Assembly (NCBI RefSeq): GCF_000243335.1
Contig: NZ_JH597775.1
Coordinates: forward strand, 120,088 to 184,087
DNA: 64,000 bases
Origin: Leptonema illini DSM 21528
Lineage (GTDB): Bacteria; Spirochaetota; Leptospiria; Leptospirales; Leptonemataceae
Reading direction: 5' to 3'
Shown: positions 36,394-43,882 of the stretch, piece by piece
How the letters are laid out: each line of letters opens with the position of its first letter
Position numbering within the stretch: the stretch's first letter is position 1
The notes under the pieces: model-generated
What the model saw: only the letters and a program-made list of their open reading frames with translations
Database searches by the model: none
Told to the model about the DNA's origin: nothing
Translations under genes and position numbers: made by a program

Positions 36394-37296
36394 ATGAGCG
36401 AATTCGTGCGCACGCTTGAGGCGCCGGCCTTCCACTGGAAAGACGTGGTCGGTCCGGCGCATGCCGATCTGACGGCCCTTGCAAAGCAGTACGGCCTGCA
36501 TCGCCGGGCCGTCGAAGACTGTCTGGATCCGGCGCATCTGCCGAAGTTCGAGCGTCTCGGCGATAAAACGTTCATTATTCTACGAGCCTGGGATCGCCAT
36601 GCTGCCGAGGGCGCCGATACGGTGACGGCGCTTACGCGGAAGGTCGCCGTCTTTGTGTCAGACGAATTTTTATTGAGCATCCATCGGAAGGATCTGCGTG
36701 TCATCGCCGCTCTGCGCGAGCACTGGCAGCCCGATGCGCGCGATCCGCGCACCGGGCTGCTCGCCGACATCATCAACGCCGCTCTGTCGACATACAGAGA
36801 GCCGCTCGAATCGTTGATCGACGAGCTGGATCGCTATGAAGAGAACATCTTCAAGTCGAGAAGCGAGAAAGATCTGATGCCGGCCCTGTATGCCATCAAG
36901 CGTCGTGCCTATATTCTGAAGCGCATGATCTGGCTGCACCGCGAGATCCTCGAAAAGCTGCATATCAATTCAAAGGATGATCCGCATCTTGAAGATACGA
37001 TGGATAACGCTGCCGGTCTGCTTTTCCAGGCCGAAGACCTGCACGAAAGCGTGACGGGGCTGATTTCGCTTCATCTTTCTATAGCATCGCATCGCACGAA
37101 CGAGGTGATGCGCCTTCTCACGATCTTCTCGGTCTTCTTTCTGCCTCTGACCTTTATCGTCGGCGTCTATGGCATGAACTTCGATTACATGCCCGAGCTG
37201 CGTCTTCAGTGGGGCTACCCGGCGACGCTTCTGGCCATGGGATCGGTCAGCCTCAGTATGTTCCTGTGGCTGCGCTACAAGGGATGGTTGAAGTAG
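36394..37296 (+). CDS. corA: CorA-type magnesium/cobalt transporter
   Basis: 300 residues. A large cytoplasmic funnel with long helices, then two C-terminal membrane helices (~238-260 and ~272-292) separated by the signature 'VYGMNF' and the acidic periplasmic loop 'DYMPEL'. Pentameric divalent-cation channel. It follows metH by only 38 bp; CorA proteins can take up cobalt, which could matter for cobalamin-dependent MetH, but this is inference from position. The start ATG has no strong Shine-Dalgarno. Confidence 0.92.
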   Translation: MSEFVRTLEAPAFHWKDVVGPAHADLTALAKQYGLHRRAVEDCLDPAHLPKFERLGDKTFIILRAWDRHAAEGADTVTALTRKVAVFVSDEFLLSIHRKDLRVIAALREHWQPDARDPRTGLLADIINAALSTYREPLESLIDELDRYEENIFKSRSEKDLMPALYAIKRRAYILKRMIWLHREILEKLHINSKDDPHLEDTMDNAAGLLFQAEDLHESVTGLISLHLSIASHRTNEVMRLLTIFSVFFLPLTFIVGVYGMNFDYMPELRLQWGYPATLLAMGSVSLSMFLWLRYKGWLK

Positions 37297-37459
37297 AGGG
37301 GAGAAATATCGTTGACTCGCTGTCTCTGATTGTGCTCCGATCTACATGCCCCGACCACAGATCCGGCCAGGTGCCTGCACCCTGGCGAGCAGGTGCGGCC
37401 AGACTCCTGAAAACTCCTTCTTGACAGATTCTGCTGTTCGTCTATTGATCGACAAAAGT

Positions 37460-37485
37460 TTGCAATTCCGGTAGCCGGATTGCAA
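37460..37485 (+). promoter_or_regulatory. Inverted repeat upstream of the large lipoprotein gene
   Basis: TTGCAATTCCGG (37460-37471), TAG, CCGGATTGCAA (37475-37485): an 11-bp inverted repeat with one bulged T, 28 bp before the GTG start. A TTGACA at 37422-37427 lies upstream with only a weak -10 (TATTGA). Operator or mRNA hairpin cannot be told apart. Confidence 0.45.
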
Positions 37486-37513
37486 GCCGAAAAAAACAGA
37501 AAGAAGGTGTTTT

Positions 37514-39307
37514 GTGCGAAAACTGTATCAAAAATGCATGCGGTGGGCGTTTCTACCGCTGATGGTGCTTCTATGCGCCTGTAACCGATCAAAGACGGAT
37601 GAGAGTGCGCTTCTCTCTCTCACATCACTTGCCGATAACGTCAGCTCGATCCCAGAGCTGTCGTATCTGACCACTCCGGGCAGCTACTTTCACGACGAGG
37701 CCTTCCCGGGGCATTGGCTTCCCTGGACGACAGACGGAGCGACCGCTATTTCGATGGGCCCGACCTTCCTGACGCGCGGGGTGCGTTGCAGCGGTCGCTA
37801 TTGCGACGACGTCAGTCTGTTCGCCTCGGAATCCGGCCATGCTGAAACGAATAGCTGGTGGACGGATTATTTCTCAGAAGAAGGGAACAACTCTCGCATC
37901 TGTGAGAATAACGGGTTTGTAACGGGCATCCGCTGTTCGGGTAGCTACTGCGACAATATCTCGCTGCGCTGCTCTCAGGTTGATAACGCAGTGCGAACGG
38001 GCTGTTATTGGACGGCGGCGTTAAGCGAAGAAGGCGGAGGTAAATTCATCGCCCCGCAATCGATGTATGTGGCCGGCATCAGCTGCTCTGGAAGCAACTG
38101 CGACAATAAACGACTCTACATCTGTCAGGCAGATTCGGGCGGGCCTTCGTTCGATCTTGATGCGATGGCGGCAGAGTTCGCACCCCGTCTGCGATTCGAT
38201 CAGGAGTTCGGAACGGGCTCGGGCGACGGGCGAAAGTGTTTTCCGTCCGATGCGGGCGCCTATTACGCTCTGCGGGCGCAGGGTTATACGCCGCAGTCGC
38301 TCTGCAATCAGGATTACTCGACGATAGCGAATAACGAAGTTCCCGTCTATTATATGGCGGAGCGCGTCGGGACAAACGCCGTCATGATCCGCTACTGGTA
38401 CTTTTATGCCTGGCAGAGCACGTGTTTTCTCAGCGCCGGTTCGCATGCGGCGGACTGGGAGTCGATGGCCGTGCTCGTCGTCGACGGGCAGCTGATGCGC
38501 GTCGCCTATTTTCAGCATGGCGGATGGTACACAAAAGAACGCGGCTCTTTCGAGACGACCGGGACACATCCGATAGGTTACGTCGGCAAGAACGCTCATG
38601 GCACCTATCATGACGACGGCGGATCAGGAGGATGTCTTTATTTCGAGGATTTTCGCAATCCGGGCAGCAACGATTATCGCATGGATGCCTGGAACAATCT
38701 GGTGAGGCTCGGCCGCGGTAGCTCCTATCCGGACTGGATGAATTGCACGGGTTCGAGCTGTTTTGATGGCATCGGGCATCCGATCGAACAGACGGGTTCG
38801 ATGCCGTCTCTTGGCGGATGCGGCAAGGACGGATGCGATAAGTCGTCTCTTGTAGCGAATATGCCTTTCCTCAATGATCCGGCCGGATCGGAGTATTCGA
38901 CGATTCTGGCGAAGCACAGCGCCCGGCTGCTTGACGTTACCGGAGGCGGAACGGGCAACGGAGTGGCGATTCAGCAGTACGGTTATACGGGCGGTGATAA
39001 CCAGGCATTTGGTTTTGAACGTATGCCCGATGGCTCTTTTCGTATCGTTGCGCGTCACAGCGGTCGATGTCTCGACGTATCAGGTGCATCGACGGCCGAT
39101 GGCGCCGCTCTCATTCAATACGCATGCGGAGGCGGAGCAAATCAGCGCTATCAACTCGTCGATCAGGGAGGCGGTTTCTTCGAGATACGGGCGCAACACA
39201 GCGATCGCTGCGTCGATGTGTCCGGCGCCTCCATGGCAGACGGCGCGTCCATTGTGCAGTGGTTGTGCGCCGGAGTGGATAACCAGCGCTTCCGTTTCTC
39301 TCAATAG
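37514..39307 (+). CDS. Large lipoprotein: Cys-motif repeats, Vps62-like domain, ricin-type C-terminus
   Basis: 597 residues, GTG start with GAAGG upstream. The N-terminus ends in a spirochaete-type lipobox 'LLCAC' (C23). Three repeats of G-[VI]-x-C-S-G-x-x-C-D-[DN]-x-x-L occur at ~93, ~136 and ~184. Residues ~210-400 have 'FAPRLRFDQE', 'GSHAADWESMAV' and 'THPIGYVGKNAHGTYHD', the pattern of the Vps62/DUF946-like fold. The last ~140 residues are three ricin-B-type lectin units ('LDVTGG...NQAF', 'LDVSGA...NQRY', 'VDVSGA...NQRF'). A surface or periplasmic carbohydrate-binding lipoprotein is likely; enzymatic activity is not evident. The stop codon lies inside a hairpin. Confidence 0.8.
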   Translation: MRKLYQKCMRWAFLPLMVLLCACNRSKTDESALLSLTSLADNVSSIPELSYLTTPGSYFHDEAFPGHWLPWTTDGATAISMGPTFLTRGVRCSGRYCDDVSLFASESGHAETNSWWTDYFSEEGNNSRICENNGFVTGIRCSGSYCDNISLRCSQVDNAVRTGCYWTAALSEEGGGKFIAPQSMYVAGISCSGSNCDNKRLYICQADSGGPSFDLDAMAAEFAPRLRFDQEFGTGSGDGRKCFPSDAGAYYALRAQGYTPQSLCNQDYSTIANNEVPVYYMAERVGTNAVMIRYWYFYAWQSTCFLSAGSHAADWESMAVLVVDGQLMRVAYFQHGGWYTKERGSFETTGTHPIGYVGKNAHGTYHDDGGSGGCLYFEDFRNPGSNDYRMDAWNNLVRLGRGSSYPDWMNCTGSSCFDGIGHPIEQTGSMPSLGGCGKDGCDKSSLVANMPFLNDPAGSEYSTILAKHSARLLDVTGGGTGNGVAIQQYGYTGGDNQAFGFERMPDGSFRIVARHSGRCLDVSGASTADGAALIQYACGGGANQRYQLVDQGGGFFEIRAQHSDRCVDVSGASMADGASIVQWLCAGVDNQRFRFSQ

Positions 39308-39335
39308 AAGCCATCGCAAAAATGGCTTCTATTGA
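39301..39335 (+). terminator. 14-bp hairpin overlapping the lipoprotein stop codon
   Basis: Perfect stem TCAATAGAAGCCAT (39301-39314) with its complement at 39322-39335 and a 7-base loop. The TAG stop is within the left arm. No T-run follows. Confidence 0.65.
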
Positions 39336-39347
39336 CGTAGCCTCGCC

Positions 39348-39381
39348 TCTCAAAAACCGACACGTATGTTGGTTTTTGAGA
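39348..39381 (+). repeat. Second hairpin, ending in GGTTTTTGAGA
   Basis: 15-bp stem with one G-T pair: TCTCAAAAACCGACA (39348-39362), CGTA loop, TGTTGGTTTTTGAGA (39367-39381). Flanking GCCTC and GAGGC could extend it. The right arm and the following ATAGCT recur at 57820-57834. Confidence 0.75.
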
Positions 39382-39472
39382 TAGCTGGTAGAGGCGCTGC
39401 AGGAATAGAATAGAAAAAGGGCGGACGTTTTCCTGATTCTTTGCTTACATGTCTTCTCTCAGGAGGGCTGCC

Positions 39473-40201
39473 ATGCAAAGAGAAACAGGAGAAAGGATCA
39501 TTTATAGAGCCGATACGCGCGGCGGATTCGATTTCGGGTGGCTCAAAACGTATCATACGTTCAGCTTCGGCCACTATTTCGATCCGCAGCGCATTCATTT
39601 CGGAGCGCTGCGTGTGCTCAATGACGACACGATTCAACCGGGTACCGGCTTTGGAACGCATCCGCATGAGAACATGGAGATCGTTAGCATCCCTCTGCGC
39701 GGAGCGCTCGCTCATAAAGATAGCATGGGTCATGAGCAAACCCTGAAGGTCGGCGAGGTTCAGGCGATGTCGGCCGGAACGGGCATCACACATTCCGAAT
39801 ACAATGCCTCTCAGACCGAAGAGGCATCTTTTCTTCAAATCTGGGTCATGCCCGAGAAGCAGAATGTTACGCCGCGTTATGCACAGCGTGCTTTTTCTTT
39901 CAAAAAGAACGAATGGACTGTTGTAGTTTCACCGGATGGCGATGATGCAGATGGTGCGACAGGAAAGCCTCTATCAATAAATCAGAGTGCTCGATTCTTG
40001 CTGGGTGAATTCGACGGCGGTCACCAGCTTACACTTGCAAGAGCCGATGAGCGTCATGGCTTTTATCTTTTCGTGATCGAGGGTAGTGTCGCTCTTGGTG
40101 ACGAAGTATTGCGCAGACGCGACGGTGCAGGCATTGCAGGGGATCTATCTATTCAGGTAGAAGAGAACAGCCACCTGCTACTGATAGAGGTGCCGTTATG
40201 A
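39473..40201 (+). CDS. Pirin-family bicupin protein
   Basis: 242 residues from the ATG at 39473, chosen for AGGAGG eight bases upstream. The N-terminal cupin has the pirin signature 'FGTHPHENMEIV' with metal-binding His and Glu, and 'MSAGTGITHSEYN'. The C-terminal cupin is less conserved, as usual in the YhhW/YhaK group, some of which show quercetinase activity. Cytoplasmic. Stand-alone gene, convergent with the M23 homologue. Confidence 0.9.
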   Translation: MQRETGERIIYRADTRGGFDFGWLKTYHTFSFGHYFDPQRIHFGALRVLNDDTIQPGTGFGTHPHENMEIVSIPLRGALAHKDSMGHEQTLKVGEVQAMSAGTGITHSEYNASQTEEASFLQIWVMPEKQNVTPRYAQRAFSFKKNEWTVVVSPDGDDADGATGKPLSINQSARFLLGEFDGGHQLTLARADERHGFYLFVIEGSVALGDEVLRRRDGAGIAGDLSIQVEENSHLLLIEVPL

Positions 40202-40212
40202 TGGGCCCGACA

Positions 40213-40236
40213 TGGCGCAAACGTAACGCTGCGCCA
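40213..40236. terminator. Short hairpin between the convergent pirin and M23 genes
   Basis: 7-bp stem TGGCGCA (40213-40219) with TGCGCCA (40230-40236). It is placed where a two-way terminator is expected, but has no T-run on either side. Confidence 0.4.
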
Positions 40237-40243
40237 CTTCCAA

Positions 40244-40708
40244 TCAAGCAACGGCCGGATGAGCCGGTATGCCGCTTTTTACAAGCAGCGGAGTCGGGTC
40301 GATGACATCTCCTTGCTCGTTCAAGATGGTCAGATGCAGATGCGGCCCGACCATACCCGCCGACTGCTCAGCATAACGACCGAGCTCGAAGCCGGGCTGC
40401 ACCGTCAGATTGTCGGGAATATCGGTGGAAAGCAGGTGGATATACAGGGCGTAGTAGCGACGCTCGTCGATCTCATGTTCGATGGCGACGACGTTACCCG
40501 ACCAGGGGGAACGCTGAACATGGCTCATTACGGGAGTGCATTGATCAATATCCTGGATGACTCTGCCACGGGCGATAGAGAACACTCGCGTATCTCCGCT
40601 GCGGCTGATGAAATTGATACCGTTGTGAAAGGTCTTCTGTCCGCTGTCCGAGCGGAATCCATAGGGTGCGGTGACGACAGGATCAAGAACCGGTGTATGC
40701 ATACTCAT
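40244..40708 (-). CDS. M23 (LytM-like) peptidase homologue with altered metal ligand
   Basis: 154 residues; GGAGG lies four bases upstream of the ATG at 40708. The LytM fold is recognisable from 'VTAPYGFRSD', 'GRVIQDI', 'GNVVAIEHE' and the catalytic 'GPHLHLTI'. The first zinc motif, H-x3-D in active enzymes (H-x-G-x-D), reads H-N-G-I-N here, so the Asp ligand is Asn. No signal peptide or lipobox is visible, unlike most peptidoglycan endopeptidases. It is either a degenerate, non-catalytic binding protein or acts on a cytoplasmic target; not known. Confidence 0.75.
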   Translation of the reverse strand: MSMHTPVLDPVVTAPYGFRSDSGQKTFHNGINFISRSGDTRVFSIARGRVIQDIDQCTPVMSHVQRSPWSGNVVAIEHEIDERRYYALYIHLLSTDIPDNLTVQPGFELGRYAEQSAGMVGPHLHLTILNEQGDVIDPTPLLVKSGIPAHPAVA

Positions 40709-40754
40709 ACAACCTCCTCGGTGATCTCTTTTTATCTTCGACAGGGACAGAACT

Positions 40755-41594
40755 TTGATAAGCCTGTTTTTCGTAAATATGAAAAACCTGAATTCTGTCG
40801 TAAAACGGATCTGCGGCTTCAGGACCGGTAAGGCGGCGATTTTTGCGATGATGTATTGCCTGTTTGTGGCGACAGCGCAGGCTGAGAGCGGCTATGTCCT
40901 TCAGCGCAGTCTCATTTCAGGCAGTCATGTCGGGCCCGATCAGATCATCGGCGATGCGACTCTTCTGAACCGACGGGCCCATCCGGCGTCTCTATTCAAA
41001 ATAGTTATCCTGGTTGCCCTTCTACGTGAGGGAAAGCTGGATAGCGCGGAGCGTTTTGAAGTAGAAGATCATATCTCAACGTCTCCGGTCGATATACGGC
41101 AGGCGACCTACAGGTCGTCTAACAAGGCCTTTCTGGAACTGGCGCGTCGCCTTGATGCACGGCTTCTGAGAGAAGAAGCCATACGTATGCGATTCTTCCG
41201 TGCACCGCCGCCGGCGTCATTCGGCCGTTCCGACTCGATCTATCGCGGTGAGGATGAAAAGACCGATCCGCTTTCCATTCATCGCTTTATGACGCGGGTG
41301 GCGGGGGAAGCCGACCTGGCTAAACCTGAAGAGCTGCATAACTTTCTTCTGTGGCCGGGCAGTTGTCTGATCGCCGCAAAGAGCGACCGGGAGATCGGTC
41401 GTATTCATGCAAAAAGCGGCGCCTGGGGAGGATCGGCATGGATGTCGGGCTTCTGCGCCGGTAAACGGCATAAAGAGGTCGTCACCGTCTTTGTTCCCTA
41501 TGAACCGCCGCACTGGAGGCCGGCGCGGGAAAGGGCCATCCGCCTTTTTTACGGAGCGTTCCAGGCGACCGTGCCCGATGACGTGTTCTACTGA
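40755..41594 (+). CDS. Penicillin-binding/OXA-like serine hydrolase, exported
   Basis: 279 residues from the TTG at 40755 (AGGGA seven bases upstream) or 271 from the ATG at 40779. A signal peptide ends near 'FVATAQA'. The three active-site motifs of the penicillin-recognising family are present in order: S-x-x-K in 'ASLFKI', S-x-N in 'RSSNKAF' and K-S/T-G in 'HAKSGAWG'. Size and spacing fit class D beta-lactamases or small transpeptidase-like proteins. Whether it hydrolyses beta-lactams or acts on peptidoglycan cannot be told. Divergent from the M23 homologue by 46 bp. Confidence 0.75.
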   Translation: MISLFFVNMKNLNSVVKRICGFRTGKAAIFAMMYCLFVATAQAESGYVLQRSLISGSHVGPDQIIGDATLLNRRAHPASLFKIVILVALLREGKLDSAERFEVEDHISTSPVDIRQATYRSSNKAFLELARRLDARLLREEAIRMRFFRAPPPASFGRSDSIYRGEDEKTDPLSIHRFMTRVAGEADLAKPEELHNFLLWPGSCLIAAKSDREIGRIHAKSGAWGGSAWMSGFCAGKRHKEVVTVFVPYEPPHWRPARERAIRLFYGAFQATVPDDVFY

Positions 41595-41696
41595 TATGCG
41601 CCGACGGTTGTCTTCGCGGCTTACGTCGCGACTTCTCTCGCGGTTTTCTTTGCAGTTTTCCATTGACAGTTCTTCCTGCCTGGACTGAATGAGGGA

Positions 41697-42053
41697 ATGG
41701 AACGCCGGATAAAAGGAAGGATCCGTGGGCAGGGTATGGCCGACTTCGTGGTCTTTCTCGACAATGAAGAACCCCTTGAAGGCCGTCTTGTCGATATCTC
41801 TGAAACCGGTCTACAGTTCCAGTGGATGACGGCCGATCGTTCGGACTCTACAGAAGAGCCTCTGTCTGATTCTCTGATTGGCGCCGTGTTACCCGGTATG
41901 CTGAACGGACCGGTGCTCGATGATGCTCTTCGTTTTGACGGTCGTATCCTCTGGATTCGCGATGATGGAGCTGCAAGCTTTGCAGGCATCGAATTCATCA
42001 AACAGATCGATCTTCCGCCGGCATTGCTCGCTCTTTCCATGAGCGGGGATTGA
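41697..42053 (+). CDS. PilZ-domain c-di-GMP-binding protein
   Basis: 118 residues, single domain. The c-di-GMP-binding motifs are present: R-R-I-K-G-R at the N-terminus (R-x3-R) and 'DISETGLQF' (D/N-x-S-x-x-G), with a closing 'FAGIEFI'. GAGGGA precedes the ATG. It would act as an effector for the diguanylate cyclases encoded at 8186 and 43883 in this window. The intergenic DNA before it contains TTGACA (41663-41668) but only a weak -10. Confidence 0.85.
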   Translation: MERRIKGRIRGQGMADFVVFLDNEEPLEGRLVDISETGLQFQWMTADRSDSTEEPLSDSLIGAVLPGMLNGPVLDDALRFDGRILWIRDDGAASFAGIEFIKQIDLPPALLALSMSGD

Positions 42054-42078
42054 GAATAACGGTGGCCGGGATTGATCG

Positions 42079-43428
42079 TCACGGAAGCGTTTCATCGCTT
42101 TCTTCCACTCTGTCGATGAACCGATCGGTTTCTCTTTTTACCTGATTCGAAAGCAAGAGCATGGCCAGCAGATTGGGAAGGGCCATCAGTCCCGTCGTAA
42201 GATCCGAAACAATCCAGACGGCATCAAGCGTGACGACGGCGCCGATCCAGGCCGTTGCCACGGCGGCGACGCGATACCAGAAGATGGAGCCGCGGCCCCA
42301 GAGGAACTCGGCGGCCACCTCTCCGTAATAACTCCAGCCGAGGATCGTCGTAAAAGCAAAAGGATACAGACAGAGATTTAGCAGCTCGGGCCCGAAATGC
42401 GGGATTCTTTTGAACGCTGTCATGCTGAGCAGCATGCCGTCGGATTGATTGAGCCAGTCGCCGGCGGCGACAAGGACGATGCCGGTCAGAGCGCAGAGAA
42501 TGATCGTATCCCAGAAAACGGTCGATGCCTGCACGAGTCCCTGATGAACGGCGTTAGGCGTTCGTGCCGCTGCCGCCGCCATCGGAGCGCTGCCCTGGCC
42601 GGCTTCGTTTGAAAAAAGACCCCGGGCTGAGCCGTACCGGAGCGCCTCTTTTACTCCGGCGCCGGCAAAGCAGCCGGCCGCCGCCTCTCCCTGAAAGGCC
42701 GATTGCACGATACGCAGTATGGCATCGGGTACATGATCGCGCAGTATCCACAGCAGATAAAGACAGCCGGCGATATACACCGCAGACATAAGCGGCACAA
42801 TGAGCTCCGAAACGACGGCAATTCCGCGGATGCCGCGAAAGATGACGATTGCCGTCAGGCCGGCAACGACGAGTCCGCTGATATAGGTCGGTATACCGAA
42901 TGTATCGTCGGCAAGAAGGGCGATGGAGTTAGCCTGGACGGCGTTACCGCTTCCGAGGGCCGAGAGAACGGTGAAGAAGGCGAAGGCGATGGCAAGGAAG
43001 GGGCTGTGCAGGCCTTTGCGCAAGACGAACATCGGACCGCCGATTCGTTCGCCTGCTTCGTCTACATGCCGGTAGCGGACGGCAAGCACGGCCTCTGCAT
43101 ATCGCGAGGCGATGCCGAAAAAACCGCCGATCCACATCCAGAAGATGGCGCCGGGTCCGCCTGCCACAAGCGCCGTCGCCACGCCCGAGATGTTGCCGGT
43201 GCCGACCGTGCCTCCAAGAGCGGTGGCGAAGGCTCCAAAAGGACTGATCTGGCCACGCCCGCCGTCGCGCGAAAAGCTCAGTCGTATGCCCTGAAACAAC
43301 CGACGCTGAATAAAGCCGAGGCGAAACGTCAGGAAGAGGTGCGTTCCCAGAAGAAGAACGACCAGGAACCATCCCCAGACAAAATCGTTAAGCGCGGCGA
43401 GAACGGGTAGAACGGATGCGTCGTTCAC
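42079..43428 (-). CDS. Sodium:alanine (AGCS) symporter
   Basis: 449 residues if started at the GTG at 43428, which lies immediately after the OsmC stop; an upstream ATG at 43473 would overlap OsmC and adds a basic, unlikely N-terminus. The AGCS signature 'GGTVGTGNISGVATAL' and 'EAVLAVRYR' are present, with ~10 membrane helices and 'FSNEAGQGSAPMA'. It imports Ala or Gly with sodium. Downstream of osmC on the same strand, so co-transcribed. Confidence 0.9.
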   Translation of the reverse strand: MNDASVLPVLAALNDFVWGWFLVVLLLGTHLFLTFRLGFIQRRLFQGIRLSFSRDGGRGQISPFGAFATALGGTVGTGNISGVATALVAGGPGAIFWMWIGGFFGIASRYAEAVLAVRYRHVDEAGERIGGPMFVLRKGLHSPFLAIAFAFFTVLSALGSGNAVQANSIALLADDTFGIPTYISGLVVAGLTAIVIFRGIRGIAVVSELIVPLMSAVYIAGCLYLLWILRDHVPDAILRIVQSAFQGEAAAGCFAGAGVKEALRYGSARGLFSNEAGQGSAPMAAAAARTPNAVHQGLVQASTVFWDTIILCALTGIVLVAAGDWLNQSDGMLLSMTAFKRIPHFGPELLNLCLYPFAFTTILGWSYYGEVAAEFLWGRGSIFWYRVAAVATAWIGAVVTLDAVWIVSDLTTGLMALPNLLAMLLLSNQVKRETDRFIDRVEESDETLP

Positions 43429-43429
43429 A

Positions 43430-43837
43430 TCAATCGACGATGATCTCGTGCGTGATCTCGGCCGTCTTTGCAAGCATTGCAGAAACTCCGCAGTACTGAT
43501 TCTGCGAAAGGTTCACCGCCTTCTCGAGTTTCTCCCGGTCGGCGCCTGTGGCGATATATCTCAGATGAATGCGCGAGAAAACCCTGGGATGTTCCGTCGT
43601 CTGATCGGCTTCGACCTCGATTTTTAAGGTGGCGGGAAGGGCGCGCATCTTTTTCAAGATGGCGATGACGTCCATGCCCGTGCAACCGGCCAGGCCCGAA
43701 AGGACGAGCTCTTTAGGCGACTGTCCTTTTCCCTGGCCGCCATGATCTGGCTTTGCATCCATCTCGACGCGCGCGACATCGGTTGATGCGCTCATATGCA
43801 TCTCTTCATGCCATGTGAGTACCGTTTTCATTTCCAT
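43430..43837 (-). CDS. OsmC/Ohr-family protein
   Basis: 135 residues, usual length. 'SPKELVLSGLAGCTGMDV' carries the first catalytic Cys and 'NQYCGVSAML' the second, the redox pair that reduces organic hydroperoxides in this family; the pattern is closer to the OsmC/YhfA branch than to Ohr. Cytoplasmic. Upstream of the AGCS gene with a 1-bp gap if that gene starts at 43428. Confidence 0.9.
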   Translation of the reverse strand: MEMKTVLTWHEEMHMSASTDVARVEMDAKPDHGGQGKGQSPKELVLSGLAGCTGMDVIAILKKMRALPATLKIEVEADQTTEHPRVFSRIHLRYIATGADREKLEKAVNLSQNQYCGVSAMLAKTAEITHEIIVD

Positions 43838-43882
43838 TGCGGACGATTGTGCCCGCTCCCATGCAGATGGAAGCGAAAAATG

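Noticed and set aside
42703..43410. 235-residue plus-strand frame antisense to the AGCS symporter
   Set aside because: Acidic, Gly/Asp/Glu-rich shadow of a membrane protein gene; no start signals.
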